From assembly GCA_023435645.1 (NCBI GenBank), contig JAEYRK010000063.1, forward strand, positions 1 through 10,031: DNA of 10,031 nt, in the 5' to 3' direction. Position numbers and translations under genes: made by a program. This document shows, piece after piece, positions 1 through 8,200 of the stretch (position 1 is the first letter of the stretch; every line of letters starts with the position of its first letter). The notes beneath the pieces are model-generated. The model saw only the letters and a list, made by a program, of their open reading frames with translations, searched no databases and had not been told where the DNA came from. The stretch is from Bacillota bacterium (lineage in GTDB: Bacteria; Bacillota; Clostridia; Lachnospirales; Lachnospiraceae).

Positions 1-42
1 GTCAAAATAATAACAATTTTAAGAAAACATGTCATTATTGAA

Positions 43-71
43 TTGACAAGATTATCTAGTTCATTTATAAT
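43..71 (+). promoter_or_regulatory. Consensus sigma-A promoter of the tetR-che-kinase operon
   Basis: The -35 hexamer TTGACA (43-48) and the -10 hexamer TATAAT (66-71) both match the vegetative consensus in all six positions and are separated by the optimal 17 bp. Transcription would start near position 78, inside the palindrome at 74-95, and about 30 nt ahead of the TetR start codon. A promoter this close to consensus would be strong unless repressed, which fits the operator placed directly behind it. Seen directly in sequence; activity is inferred. Confidence 0.9.
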
Positions 72-73
72 AT

Positions 74-95
74 GGTTAGTAAGTGATAACTAACC
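74..95. promoter_or_regulatory. Palindromic operator, probable TetR-family binding site
   Basis: Two perfect 7-bp arms, GGTTAGT (74-80) and ACTAACC (89-95), flank an 8-bp centre. The palindrome begins three bases after the -10 box and covers the expected transcription start, so a bound dimer would block initiation. Its size and position fit operators of autoregulated TetR-family repressors, and the repressor gene starts 14 bp downstream. A 9-bp direct repeat GTGATAACT occurs at 83-91 (inside the palindrome) and again at 99-107 (overlapping the Shine-Dalgarno site of the repressor). The binding partner is inferred from proximity only. Confidence 0.75.
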
Positions 96-108
96 GAGGT
101 GATAACTG

Positions 109-690
109 ATGGAACTGCTTCATACCAAAGAAATGATTATACTGACTACCATTGAAGTAATTAATGAATTTAGTGTGCATGATTTCTCAACCAGAGAAAT
201 CGCAAGGAGAGTTGGTATCTCGGAGCCGGCCATCTTCAAGCATTTTAGAACAAAGAGGGAGCTGCTTCTGGCGGTGCTGGAGCATTACTCACTCTACGAT
301 AAGGATTTAATTTTGTCCTTGCAGGCAAAAAACATGGATCCGGTGGATGCGCTGATCTATTTTGTGGATCTCTATATGAATTACTATCAAAACTATCCGG
401 CAATTACAGTAATAACACAGAATTATGATTTGCTGCGTAAGGATCCCGACCTTCTGGAAAAGATCAAGAGTATTATGTCGCACCGGGATCATTTTATGAA
501 GGAAATGCTTGAGCAGGCACAGAGGATAGGAAGATTAAGCACCAGCGCTGATATAGAGAGTCTAATTATAACAATCAATGGACTGCTTAGAGAGTGGTGC
601 TTAAGCTGGCGTTTCTCAGAGTATCAATTTAACTTAAGAGATAAGGCAATCCAATCATTAAAGAATCTGCTCAGAGCCTTTGAAAAATAG
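109..690 (+). CDS. TetR/AcrR-family transcriptional repressor
   Basis: Predicted 193-residue cytoplasmic DNA-binding regulator of ordinary TetR length. The N-terminal TetR_N domain (about residues 8-56) is clear: the helix-turn-helix spans about 27-46, with STREIARRVGIS followed by the recognition helix and the hallmark FKHFRTKREL (residues 43-52). The remaining all-helical part should be the dimerisation and ligand-binding domain; I see nothing in it that identifies the ligand. The start is ATG at 109, preceded by GAGGTGA at 96-102. It is the first gene of the unit and 49 bp separate it from cheA with no terminator between, so it is probably co-transcribed with the signalling genes and represses its own promoter via the palindrome at 74-95. 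The family is certain; the target and inducer are inference. Confidence 0.93.
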   Translation: MELLHTKEMIILTTIEVINEFSVHDFSTREIARRVGISEPAIFKHFRTKRELLLAVLEHYSLYDKDLILSLQAKNMDPVDALIYFVDLYMNYYQNYPAITVITQNYDLLRKDPDLLEKIKSIMSHRDHFMKEMLEQAQRIGRLSTSADIESLIITINGLLREWCLSWRFSEYQFNLRDKAIQSLKNLLRAFEK

Positions 691-722
691 TAAGCTACCG
701 ATACCGCAAGGAGGGTAGAGTC

Positions 723-731
723 GGAAGGGAG
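723..731 (+). promoter_or_regulatory. Ribosome binding site that selects the TTG start of cheA
   Basis: GGAAGGGAG ends 8 nt before TTG at 740. A stop codon TGA (737-739) lies in the cheA frame immediately before that TTG, so no earlier start is possible. The stronger-looking AAGGAGGG at 708-715 is 24 nt from the TTG, too far for normal use. Confidence 0.7.
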
Positions 732-739
732 TGAAATGA

Positions 740-2794
740 TTGACGGATTTATATTTGAATGAACCGATGCTGGAGATGTATCTGTTTGAAACTACGCAAA
801 ACCTTGAACAGCTGGAGCAAAGTATTCTGGAGAGTGAGAAATCAAATCACTATACGAAGGAAATGATCAATGAAATCTTCCGTATCATGCATACCATTAA
901 AGGCTCCTCTGCAATGATGCTATTTAATAATATATCGATGCTGGCGCATACGATGGAGGATCTATTCTACTTTATACGGGAAAATAACCCCCGAGAGGTA
1001 GACTATTCCACGCTCTCAAGTCTGATCCTGGACGGTGTTGACTTTATTAAGGTGGAGCTTTATAAAATCAAGGTTGGTGAAGCGGTTAACGGAGATGCGA
1101 CAGGCTTAATGGAAGGTATTAAGGAATACCTATCAGTGATTAAGCGGATGAATCCTACGGAGGAGGAAATCGAGAAACCGAAGTCCACGAAGCAGCCACA
1201 ATATTACATAGCCCAAAGCAAAACGGAAACCCACCTGGATTACCATTATTACCGGGCAACCATCTTTTTTGAAGATGGCTGTGAGATGGAGAATATCAGA
1301 GCCTATACCATAATCCATAATATGAAGGAGCTGGCAAGGGAGCTGTCCTATCACCCTTCGGACATCATTGAAAATGAGGACACTACCCGAATCATCAGAG
1401 AGCAGGGGTTTCAGGTATTCCTAAAAACAGAAAAGCCATATCAAGAGGTAGAAGCTTTTTTTCAAAAAACCATTTTTCTAAAGGATCTGGAACTGGTTCA
1501 ACTAGAAAATGATGAGGAAATCAAGGAGTATAGGAAAGAGCAGCTTGCAGCTACGGAAGGCTGCCAGGTGAAAGCACCGGTATTACAGGAGCAAAGGGAG
1601 AAGGAGATCAGCACCCCATCGTCGGGGAATCAAAGCATCATCAGCGTTAATGTAGCGAAGCTGGATAAGCTGATGGACTTGGTGGGCGAGATGGTGATTT
1701 CTGAAGCGATGGTAATCCAAAACCCGGATCTAAAGGGGCTGGAATTGACCAACTTCCATAAAGCGGCCCGTCAGCTCCATAAGATTACAAGTGAGCTGCA
1801 GGATATCGTGATGTCCATCCGCATGGTACCGCTCGCTAATACCTTCCATAAAATGCAGCGCATTGTTCGTGATATGAGCAAGAAGCTGGACAAAGAAGTG
1901 GAGCTTATTCTGATCGGTGAGGAGACGGAAGTAGATAAAAACATCATTGAGCATATTTCTGATCCACTGATGCATCTGGTGAGAAACTCAATTGACCATG
2001 GGATTGAGACAGCAGAGGTCAGGACAAGGCTTGGAAAGCCCAAGGCCGGCAGGGTTTATCTGGAGGCTAAGAACGCTGGGAGTGATGTGTTAATCCAGGT
2101 CAGAGATGATGGAAAAGGGCTGAGTAAAGACAAAATTCTCGCCAAGGCAAGAGAGAATCATTTATTAACAAAGCCCGAAAATGAAATGACGGATAAGGAG
2201 ATCTACAACCTGATCTTCCTGCCCGGCTTCTCCACGAAGGAGGCTGTCAGCGAGTTCAGTGGCAGAGGGGTGGGCATGGATGTCGTAACCAAGAGCATTG
2301 AGGCAATCGGCGGTGTCGTATCGGTTGACAGTGCTGAAGGGTTGGGTTCAACGATTAAAATAAAAATACCTCTTACCCTGGCAATTATCGATGGGATGAA
2401 CATTCAGGTTGGCAGCTCCCATTATACAATTCCCATTACAGCCATCAAGGAATCCTTCCGACCGAAGCAGACAGACCTGATCAGGGATCCTGACGGGAAT
2501 GAAATGATCATGATGCGAGGACAATGCTATTCCATACTAAGGCTACATGAGTTTTTCCACGTAACAACAGAAATCACAGAGTTTACCCAGGGGATTTTTG
2601 TTATGGTAGAGCAGGATGAGAAGAGGTTCTGCATCTTTGCGGACAGGCTGATTGGTCAGCAGCAGGTTGTAGTTAAGGCACTCCCTCAGTACATAAGCAA
2701 TTCGTGCAAAAAGCAGGGATTGGCTGGGTGCACCCTGTTAGGGGACGGAAACATAAGCTTGATTTTAGATATCGCAGGGCTATCAAACATATAA
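740..2794 (+). CDS. cheA: Chemotaxis histidine kinase CheA
   Basis: A 684-residue cytoplasmic kinase that autophosphorylates on its P1 histidine under control of receptor-CheW complexes and passes the phosphoryl group to response regulators. All five domains are visible: P1/Hpt (about 1-105) with the phosphoacceptor His51 in MHTIKGSS; P2 response-regulator docking domain (about 167-255); P3 dimerisation (about 302-380); P4 ATPase (about 380-545) with N box HLVRNSIDHG (412-421), G1 DDGKG (456-460), G2 GRGVGMD (508-514) and G3 GLGST (534-538); P5 CheW-like domain (about 548-684). Nothing catalytic is missing. Translation begins at an unusual TTG, forced by an in-frame stop directly upstream. 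It follows the TetR gene by 49 bp and precedes cheW by 92 bp. The P2 domain favours CheY-like partners, the nearest candidate being the receiver at 9101-9493. Confidence 0.97.
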   Translation: MTDLYLNEPMLEMYLFETTQNLEQLEQSILESEKSNHYTKEMINEIFRIMHTIKGSSAMMLFNNISMLAHTMEDLFYFIRENNPREVDYSTLSSLILDGVDFIKVELYKIKVGEAVNGDATGLMEGIKEYLSVIKRMNPTEEEIEKPKSTKQPQYYIAQSKTETHLDYHYYRATIFFEDGCEMENIRAYTIIHNMKELARELSYHPSDIIENEDTTRIIREQGFQVFLKTEKPYQEVEAFFQKTIFLKDLELVQLENDEEIKEYRKEQLAATEGCQVKAPVLQEQREKEISTPSSGNQSIISVNVAKLDKLMDLVGEMVISEAMVIQNPDLKGLELTNFHKAARQLHKITSELQDIVMSIRMVPLANTFHKMQRIVRDMSKKLDKEVELILIGEETEVDKNIIEHISDPLMHLVRNSIDHGIETAEVRTRLGKPKAGRVYLEAKNAGSDVLIQVRDDGKGLSKDKILAKARENHLLTKPENEMTDKEIYNLIFLPGFSTKEAVSEFSGRGVGMDVVTKSIEAIGGVVSVDSAEGLGSTIKIKIPLTLAIIDGMNIQVGSSHYTIPITAIKESFRPKQTDLIRDPDGNEMIMMRGQCYSILRLHEFFHVTTEITEFTQGIFVMVEQDEKRFCIFADRLIGQQQVVVKALPQYISNSCKKQGLAGCTLLGDGNISLILDIAGLSNI

Positions 2795-2799
2795 CAGAT

Positions 2800-2836
2800 T
2801 TGAGTAACAGACATAGGTACTTTACAAATTTACAAT
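2800..2836 (+). promoter_or_regulatory. Weak candidate internal promoter ahead of cheW
   Basis: The 92-bp cheA-cheW gap is AT-rich and holds TTGAGT (2800-2805) 17 bp from TACAAA (2823-2828), plus a second possible pairing of CAGACA (2808-2813) with TACAAT (2831-2836), also 17 bp apart. The element TTTACAA is repeated at 2821-2827 and 2829-2835. Each hexamer has only four or five matches to consensus, so this may be chance in AT-rich DNA. No terminator is visible in the gap. Confidence 0.22.
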
Positions 2837-2872
2837 AGGATAAAGCTGAGAAGAAAGGAATGAAAGTGCAAG

Positions 2873-2880
2873 AAAGGAGT
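2873..2880 (+). promoter_or_regulatory. Ribosome binding site that decides the cheW start
   Basis: AAAGGAGT ends 6 nt before ATG at 2887. The alternative upstream ATG at 2860 has AGAAAGGA directly abutting it with no spacer, and would add nine residues that do not belong to the CheW fold, so 2887 is preferred. Confidence 0.75.
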
Positions 2881-2886
2881 AATATC

Positions 2887-3375
2887 ATGGGTGACATAGC
2901 AGTACAGGACAGCATGGAAGAGGAAGATACGCTGGCAGGCAGATATTTAACCTTCCTCCTAGGCAATGAAGTCTATGGGATTGAAATTCGATATGTTACA
3001 GAGATTATCGGGATTCAGACCATAACAGAGGTTCCCGAGCTTCCCGAGTATATCAGAGGAATTATTAACCTGAGGGGTAAGATCATTCCGGTCATGGATG
3101 TAAGGCTGAGATTCAAGAAGAGCTTCCGGGAATACAATGACAGAACCTGCGTAATCGTCATAGACCTCTTGAACACCTCCATAGGCCTGATCGTAGACAG
3201 TGTTTCCGAGGTTCTCTCTATACCGGATACGGAAATTGTCCCTCCGCCGGAAGTAAGTAGAGAAGGAAATAAGTATATCAAGGGTATTGGTAAGGTAGGC
3301 AGCGAGGTTAAGCTATTATTGGACTGTGAGAAGCTTTTGAATGATGATGACGTTACTATTCTAACGAATATTTGA
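2887..3375 (+). CDS. cheW: Chemotaxis adaptor protein CheW
   Basis: A 162-residue single-domain scaffold protein that bridges chemoreceptor tips and the P5 domain of CheA in cytoplasmic signalling arrays. The CheW fold covers about residues 17-155: an opening YLTFLLGNEVYGIEI strand pair, the strongly conserved INLRGKIIPVMD segment (residues 60-71, with Arg63 in the position of the receptor/CheA-contacting Arg of other CheW proteins), and the closing strand VKLLLD near the C terminus. Length is normal for the family. The start at 2887 is chosen on Shine-Dalgarno spacing. The stop codon TGA at 3373-3375 overlaps the Shine-Dalgarno site of the following receptor gene, which starts 13 bp later, so the two are probably translationally coupled. 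No fused receiver domain is present, so it is CheW and not CheV. Confidence 0.96.
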   Translation: MGDIAVQDSMEEEDTLAGRYLTFLLGNEVYGIEIRYVTEIIGIQTITEVPELPEYIRGIINLRGKIIPVMDVRLRFKKSFREYNDRTCVIVIDLLNTSIGLIVDSVSEVLSIPDTEIVPPPEVSREGNKYIKGIGKVGSEVKLLLDCEKLLNDDDVTILTNI

Positions 3376-3388
3376 AGGAGGAAGTAAT

Positions 3389-5119
3389 ATGATGTGGTTT
3401 AAGAACCTTAAAATAAGGATGAAGCTTATCATTTGCTTTATCGTACTGGCTATTATTACAGGAGCGGTGGGATATATCGGTGTCAGCAACATGTCGCAAA
3501 TCAATGACCGCGCCGATTCAATGTATTATCATAACTTTATTCCTTCGCAGGGACTTACAGAAATAGAAAAGAGTCTCCTACTCATTAGATCCAATTATTT
3601 TCTAATGCTATATGAAAGGGATATGTCCAAGCTACAGCAAAGAGTGGATGAAATCAATCAGCTTACGGAACGAAATAATGGTCTGCTTGCTGATTATGAG
3701 AAGCTTATTGCCTCTGAGGAAGAAAGAAATTATTATAATGAGGTGATAAGCTGCCTAAAGGATTATCGTGAATTACGCAGTATGAATATTGAACTGATTA
3801 AAAATAACAACTTTGATCAAGCCCTTGTTAATTTACCTGAATTTGCACAAGCCAGAGAAGCAGCAGAAAAGAGCCTGGAGCAATTAGTTAATTTCAATAA
3901 GAATGCAGCCAAAGAAAGTGCAGAAGTAAATGCAAGGAGCTTTAGAACACTATCAAGTATCATGCTAACAATTATTGTCATCAGTGTTCTGCTTGCGATT
4001 GGTCTCGGGTTATCTGTCGCTCGTATCATCTGTAATCCAATCAAGGAGCTTCTGGCTCATGCGAATAAGGTTGCAAACGGAGACTTAGATGTTATCATCG
4101 ATATCAACACCAAGGATGAGGTTGGACAATTAGCTTCTTCCTTCAGAACGATGACGGACAACATGAATGAGGTCATGGGAAATATTAATGATGCGGCAGA
4201 GCAGGTAGCCTCCGGTTCCACACTGGTGTCAGATTCCAGCATGGTATTGTCCCAGGGTGCAACAGAACAGGCCAGCTCCATTGAACAGCTTACCGCCTCC
4301 ATAGAGGAAATCTCCGTTCAGACAAAACAGAATGCCGAGAGTGCAAACCGGGCAAATACATTGGCGGAGGCCGCAAAGGGCAATGCAGTGCAAGGAAACA
4401 GCCATATGAGAGAAATGCTGACGGCGATGGATGCAATCAATGACTCCTCCAATAATATTTCAAGGATTATAAAGGTGATTGATGAGATTGCATTCCAGAC
4501 CAATATACTGGCACTGAATGCGGCGGTTGAGGCAGCCAGAGCGGGACAGCATGGCAAGGGCTTTGCTGTCGTAGCTGAGGAGGTAAGAAACCTTGCAGCC
4601 AGAAGTGCCAGTGCTGCGAAGGAGACCACAGACATGATTGAAGGCTCCATTAAAAAGGTCGAGGGAGGAACGAAGATTGCCAAGGAGACGGCAGAGGCCC
4701 TGGACAAGATTGTGGAGGACATTACGGTAGTTGCTAACTTGGTAGGGGACATCGCTTCTGCCTCCAATGAACAGGCGTCAGGAATCTCACAGATCAATCA
4801 GGGGATCATGCAGGTATCAGAAGTAGTACAGTCAAATTCGGCTACCTCGGAGGAAACTGCAGCTGCCAGTGAGGAGCTTTCCAGTCAGGCGATGATGCTG
4901 AAGGATCAGGTGAACAGATTCAAACTTAGGAGGACAAACTTCTCGAAGACATCCTACAGAGGGATGGAGGAAATCAATCCGGAGGTGCTTAAGATGCTGG
5001 ATGGTATGTCAGAAGGGAAAGGATCCTTCCAAGGCAGTCGGAAGGAAGTTAAATCTGAAGCTGCTCCCTCGAGCACCAAAAGAATAGTATTAAGCGATAG
5101 AGAATTCGGAAAGTATTAG
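3389..5119 (+). CDS. Transmembrane methyl-accepting chemoreceptor
   Basis: A 576-residue receptor of the classic two-membrane-segment type. The first membrane helix spans about residues 12-32, an outside region about 33-187 that looks helical and fits a four-helix-bundle (4HB_MCP) sensor, the second helix about 188-210, and a HAMP domain about 211-264 with NPIKELL and DEVGQL motifs. The cytoplasmic coiled-coil hairpin has its CheA/CheW-binding tip around 365-390 (EIAFQTNILALNAAVEAARAG). Consensus-like methylation sites occur at 295-304 (Glu299/Gln300) and 484-493 (Glu488/Glu489). A polar tail of about 65 residues (512-576) follows the hairpin and lacks an NWETF-like CheR tether. Two adjacent ATGs (3389, 3392) are possible starts; AAGGAGG at 3375-3381 serves either. 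The ligand cannot be told from sequence. Being directly behind cheW makes it the dedicated input of this CheA. Confidence 0.95.
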   Translation: MMWFKNLKIRMKLIICFIVLAIITGAVGYIGVSNMSQINDRADSMYYHNFIPSQGLTEIEKSLLLIRSNYFLMLYERDMSKLQQRVDEINQLTERNNGLLADYEKLIASEEERNYYNEVISCLKDYRELRSMNIELIKNNNFDQALVNLPEFAQAREAAEKSLEQLVNFNKNAAKESAEVNARSFRTLSSIMLTIIVISVLLAIGLGLSVARIICNPIKELLAHANKVANGDLDVIIDINTKDEVGQLASSFRTMTDNMNEVMGNINDAAEQVASGSTLVSDSSMVLSQGATEQASSIEQLTASIEEISVQTKQNAESANRANTLAEAAKGNAVQGNSHMREMLTAMDAINDSSNNISRIIKVIDEIAFQTNILALNAAVEAARAGQHGKGFAVVAEEVRNLAARSASAAKETTDMIEGSIKKVEGGTKIAKETAEALDKIVEDITVVANLVGDIASASNEQASGISQINQGIMQVSEVVQSNSATSEETAAASEELSSQAMMLKDQVNRFKLRRTNFSKTSYRGMEEINPEVLKMLDGMSEGKGSFQGSRKEVKSEAAPSSTKRIVLSDREFGKY

Positions 5120-5130
5120 CACATTCTGTT

Positions 5131-5160
5131 GTGGATAAGGGGGGTAACCCTCTTTTCCAC
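5131..5160 (+). other. Intercistronic hairpin between receptor and hybrid kinase genes
   Basis: GTGGATAAGGGGGG (5131-5144) can pair with CCCTCTTTTCCAC (5148-5160) around a short TAA-containing loop, giving a stem of about 13 bp with one or two imperfections. No T-run follows (next bases are GTTGTAATCG), so it is not a canonical intrinsic terminator. A role in partial attenuation or in protecting the upstream mRNA after processing is possible. It lies in the longest gap of the unit (122 bp). Confidence 0.5.
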
Positions 5161-5230
5161 GTTGTAATCGTATGTTAGGTAATTGAGAGAGGAATGGAGT
5201 CAATTAATCCCTATCATCACATATGGATCA

Positions 5231-5237
5231 GAGGTGA
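5231..5237 (+). promoter_or_regulatory. Ribosome binding site that decides the hybrid kinase start
   Basis: GAGGTGA has its GAGG core 7 nt before ATG at 5242. The earlier in-frame ATG at 5194 follows GAGAGAGGA with essentially no spacer and would add 16 residues (MESINPYHH...) unlike any PAS-domain start, so 5242 is the better start. Confidence 0.65.
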
Positions 5238-5241
5238 ATCG

Positions 5242-8200
5242 ATGAATCGGACCGATCAAAGAAATATTAGTTTAAGCCATGAACAGACAGCTGCAATGCT
5301 TTCCTGTATCGGAGACGGGGTAATCGCTACAGACATAGAGGGATATATCACCTATATGAACCCAACAGCGGAGATTATCACCGGATGGAGCACAAGCGAC
5401 GCAATAGGTATGTTATTTGATGAGATTTTTAGCCTTTTCAATACTGTTACATCTGAAATATCGGAAAGCCCAATTAGGCTTGCTCTGGCTGCAGGTAAAG
5501 TAACCGGTCTGCAGAATCATTCTGCCATAAGAACAAAGAGCAAGGATGTGAAGTATATCTCTGCGAGCTGTTCACCGATTGAGCAGAACAAGCAAATCAT
5601 CGGTGTCGTAGTGGTTTTTCGTGATATCACCAAGCTTAAGAATACGGAAGAAAAGCTTCGGATCGAGAGGAATAATCTTGAGACCATATTCGAGGCTTCA
5701 CCCCATGGGAAGCTGATTATAGACAAAAATTATAGAATCAGACAAATCAATAAGGCTTATCTGAAGGAGCTGAACGCAGATTTGCTTCATATAGAAGGAA
5801 AGATTCTCGGTGAAGGGATTAGCTGCCCGAATCATCTGGAATCAGGCTGTGGCTATGGAAGCAGTTGTAGGAGCTGTAAATTCAGAAAGTATGTCAGTGA
5901 GGTGCTTCATACAGGAGAATCTCGATTGGGTATCGTAAGCAATCAAACGATCATAAAAAACGGAGCTGAGTTGAAGCAATGGAGAAAGCTGGACTTCGTA
6001 CCGCTTGAAATTAATCATGAGCTCTGTGTTATGATCAACTCGGAGGACATCACAGAACAGAAGGAAAATGAAGAAGCACTCACGAAAATGAATGATTTTT
6101 ATTTGCGCATGTATGAAAAATTTCCTACCTTCAATTGGAAGACGGATACGGAAGGTAACATTATTTATATGAGTAATAACTGGGTGGAGGTTACCGGAAC
6201 ACCGGTGGAAGCCAGCTATGGTGTTCGGTGGCTCCACTTAATTGATCCCGAAATGAAGGACAAGCTATGGACGAAATTTACGGAAGTAGTAATAAATTTA
6301 GGTGCTTATGACACGGAATGCCGACTGCTTTGTAATGGAAGTGAATATCGCTGGGTGAAGCTCTATATCCGGCCCTTTTATAATATGGAAGGAATGTATG
6401 AGGGATATATCGGCATGGGGATAGATATCCATGACAAGAAAATGGCGGAGGAGGGCTTACAGCGTTATCAGCTACTCTCACAGAACACCAGGGATATCAT
6501 TATGTTCATTAAAGAAGACGGGTCAATCATTGAGGCCAACGAGGCGGCCACCCATTCCTATGGCTATACCTATCAGGAATTATGTGGCTTAAGCATATAT
6601 GATATAAGAAAGAATAAGAAAGAAACATATAAAAACCTAAGAGCAGCAAAGGAAGATGGGATTGTCTTTGAGACGGTGCATTATAGGAAGAATGGCACCG
6701 GATTTCCCGTGGAGGTAAGTGCACAGGCTACTGAATTAGGAGGAAAGCGTATCATACTGAGCATAATTCGTGATATCTCTGAGAGAAAGAATTCTGAAAA
6801 GGCGATTTATGAAAATGAAGCAAAGTTCAGGATGCTATTTCATAAGGCCTGGGATTTGATCTATCTGCATGAGCTGGTGGACGATCCAGAGATCCTCAGC
6901 AGGATCATTGAGGTCAATGATACGGTGTGCGACACACTGGGGTATAATCGGAATGAGCTGATAGGAAAAAGCATCAAGGCAATTAAGTCTGAGAAAGGGA
7001 TTCGTGAGAATCCAGCCATTATTGATAACATCATAAGGAAGGGTAATTATACCTATGAAACAGCTCATGTTACGAAAGACGGAAGAGAAATACCGCTGGA
7101 GGTGAATTCCCATTACTTTAAGTTGGCGGATAAGAAATTAGTTCTTTCTGTAGCCCGCAATATTACAGAGAGGAAGAAAGCCGAGCTGCGGCTGCTGGAA
7201 AGCGAGAAGAGATATCATGATCTGTTCATGAACCTTCATTCCGGCTTTGTTTATTACAAGCTGATTTTTGATCCTGCAGGAAATATTTGCGATTTCCAGT
7301 TTACCTTGTATAATGGTGCTTATCATGAGATGTTTTTGCAGGACAAGGGAGAGGTCATTGGAAAAACCTATATAGAGGTCTTTCCCGAGAGTAAAAAAGA
7401 GATAGATAGAAATAAAGTACTCTATAAGGAAATCTTAACTGAGGAAAAAACGGTTTATCTCGATGAAATCTATGATCCCCGGACCAAGCGCTGGTATTCC
7501 ATGGCATTATATAGCCCGGAGAAGGGTTATATTGCACAGGTTATTACTGATATTGATGAGAAGAAACGGGCCGATATCTTACTAAAAAGAGCCAAGGATC
7601 AAGCGGAGGCGGCGAGTCTGGCAAAGAGTGAATTCTTAGCGAATATGAGTCATGAGATACGTACTCCGATTAATGGGATTGTAGGAATGATTGATCTTAC
7701 CCTACTAACAGAGCTAGATTCTGAACAACGGGAGAATCTGCTCACAGCTAAAACCTGTGCAAGATCACTGGTCAATGTAATCAATGACATCCTGGATTTC
7801 TCTAAAATGGAGGCGGGAAAACTTAGTATAAAAAATACTAATTTTAATATGAAGGAGCTGCTGGAGGAGATCACGAAAGCACATTCCTTCCGGGCAAACG
7901 AAAAAGGACTAGAGCTATTATATGCCTATGCCCCTAATATATCACCCTATCTGATCGGAGATCCAAACCGCCTTCAGCAGGTACTGAATAATCTGATCAA
8001 TAATTCGATCAAATTTACTGATGTGGGAGAGGTATCCATTGAGGTCAGAAGGAAGCTTAGGGATGGGGGTAAGGAGGAGCTGCAGTTCTCGGTAAGGGAT
8101 ACAGGAATCGGGATCTCACCGAAGGAACAGGAGCTGTTATTCCAGAGCTTTAGTCAGGTGGATAGCTCAAATACAAGAAGATACGGTGGTACCGGTCTGG

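Noticed and set aside
1..47. Imperfect inverted repeat (1-13 versus 35-47, ends GTCAA and TTGAC) as an operator or divergent promoter
   Set aside because: The arms match at only about 10 of 13 positions in AT-rich DNA, the left arm is cut by the window edge, and the right arm is simply part of the -35 region.
2860..2886. Nine-codon N-terminal extension of cheW from ATG 2860
   Set aside because: The Shine-Dalgarno-like AGAAAGGA abuts that ATG without spacing, while ATG 2887 has AAAGGAGT at 6 nt.
4318..4797. 159-codon open frame on the minus strand opposite the receptor signalling domain
   Set aside because: It is antiparallel to the most conserved part of the receptor, has low-complexity Ala/Ser/Ile content expected from such coiled-coil DNA read backwards, and shows no family features.
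5131..5160. Hairpin considered as an intrinsic terminator ending the che genes
   Set aside because: No T-tract follows the stem, so it is listed only as an intercistronic hairpin.
5194..5241. Sixteen-codon N-terminal extension of the hybrid kinase from ATG 5194
   Set aside because: The purine run before it leaves no spacer, whereas GAGGTGA is well placed for ATG 5242 and the PAS region starts soon after.
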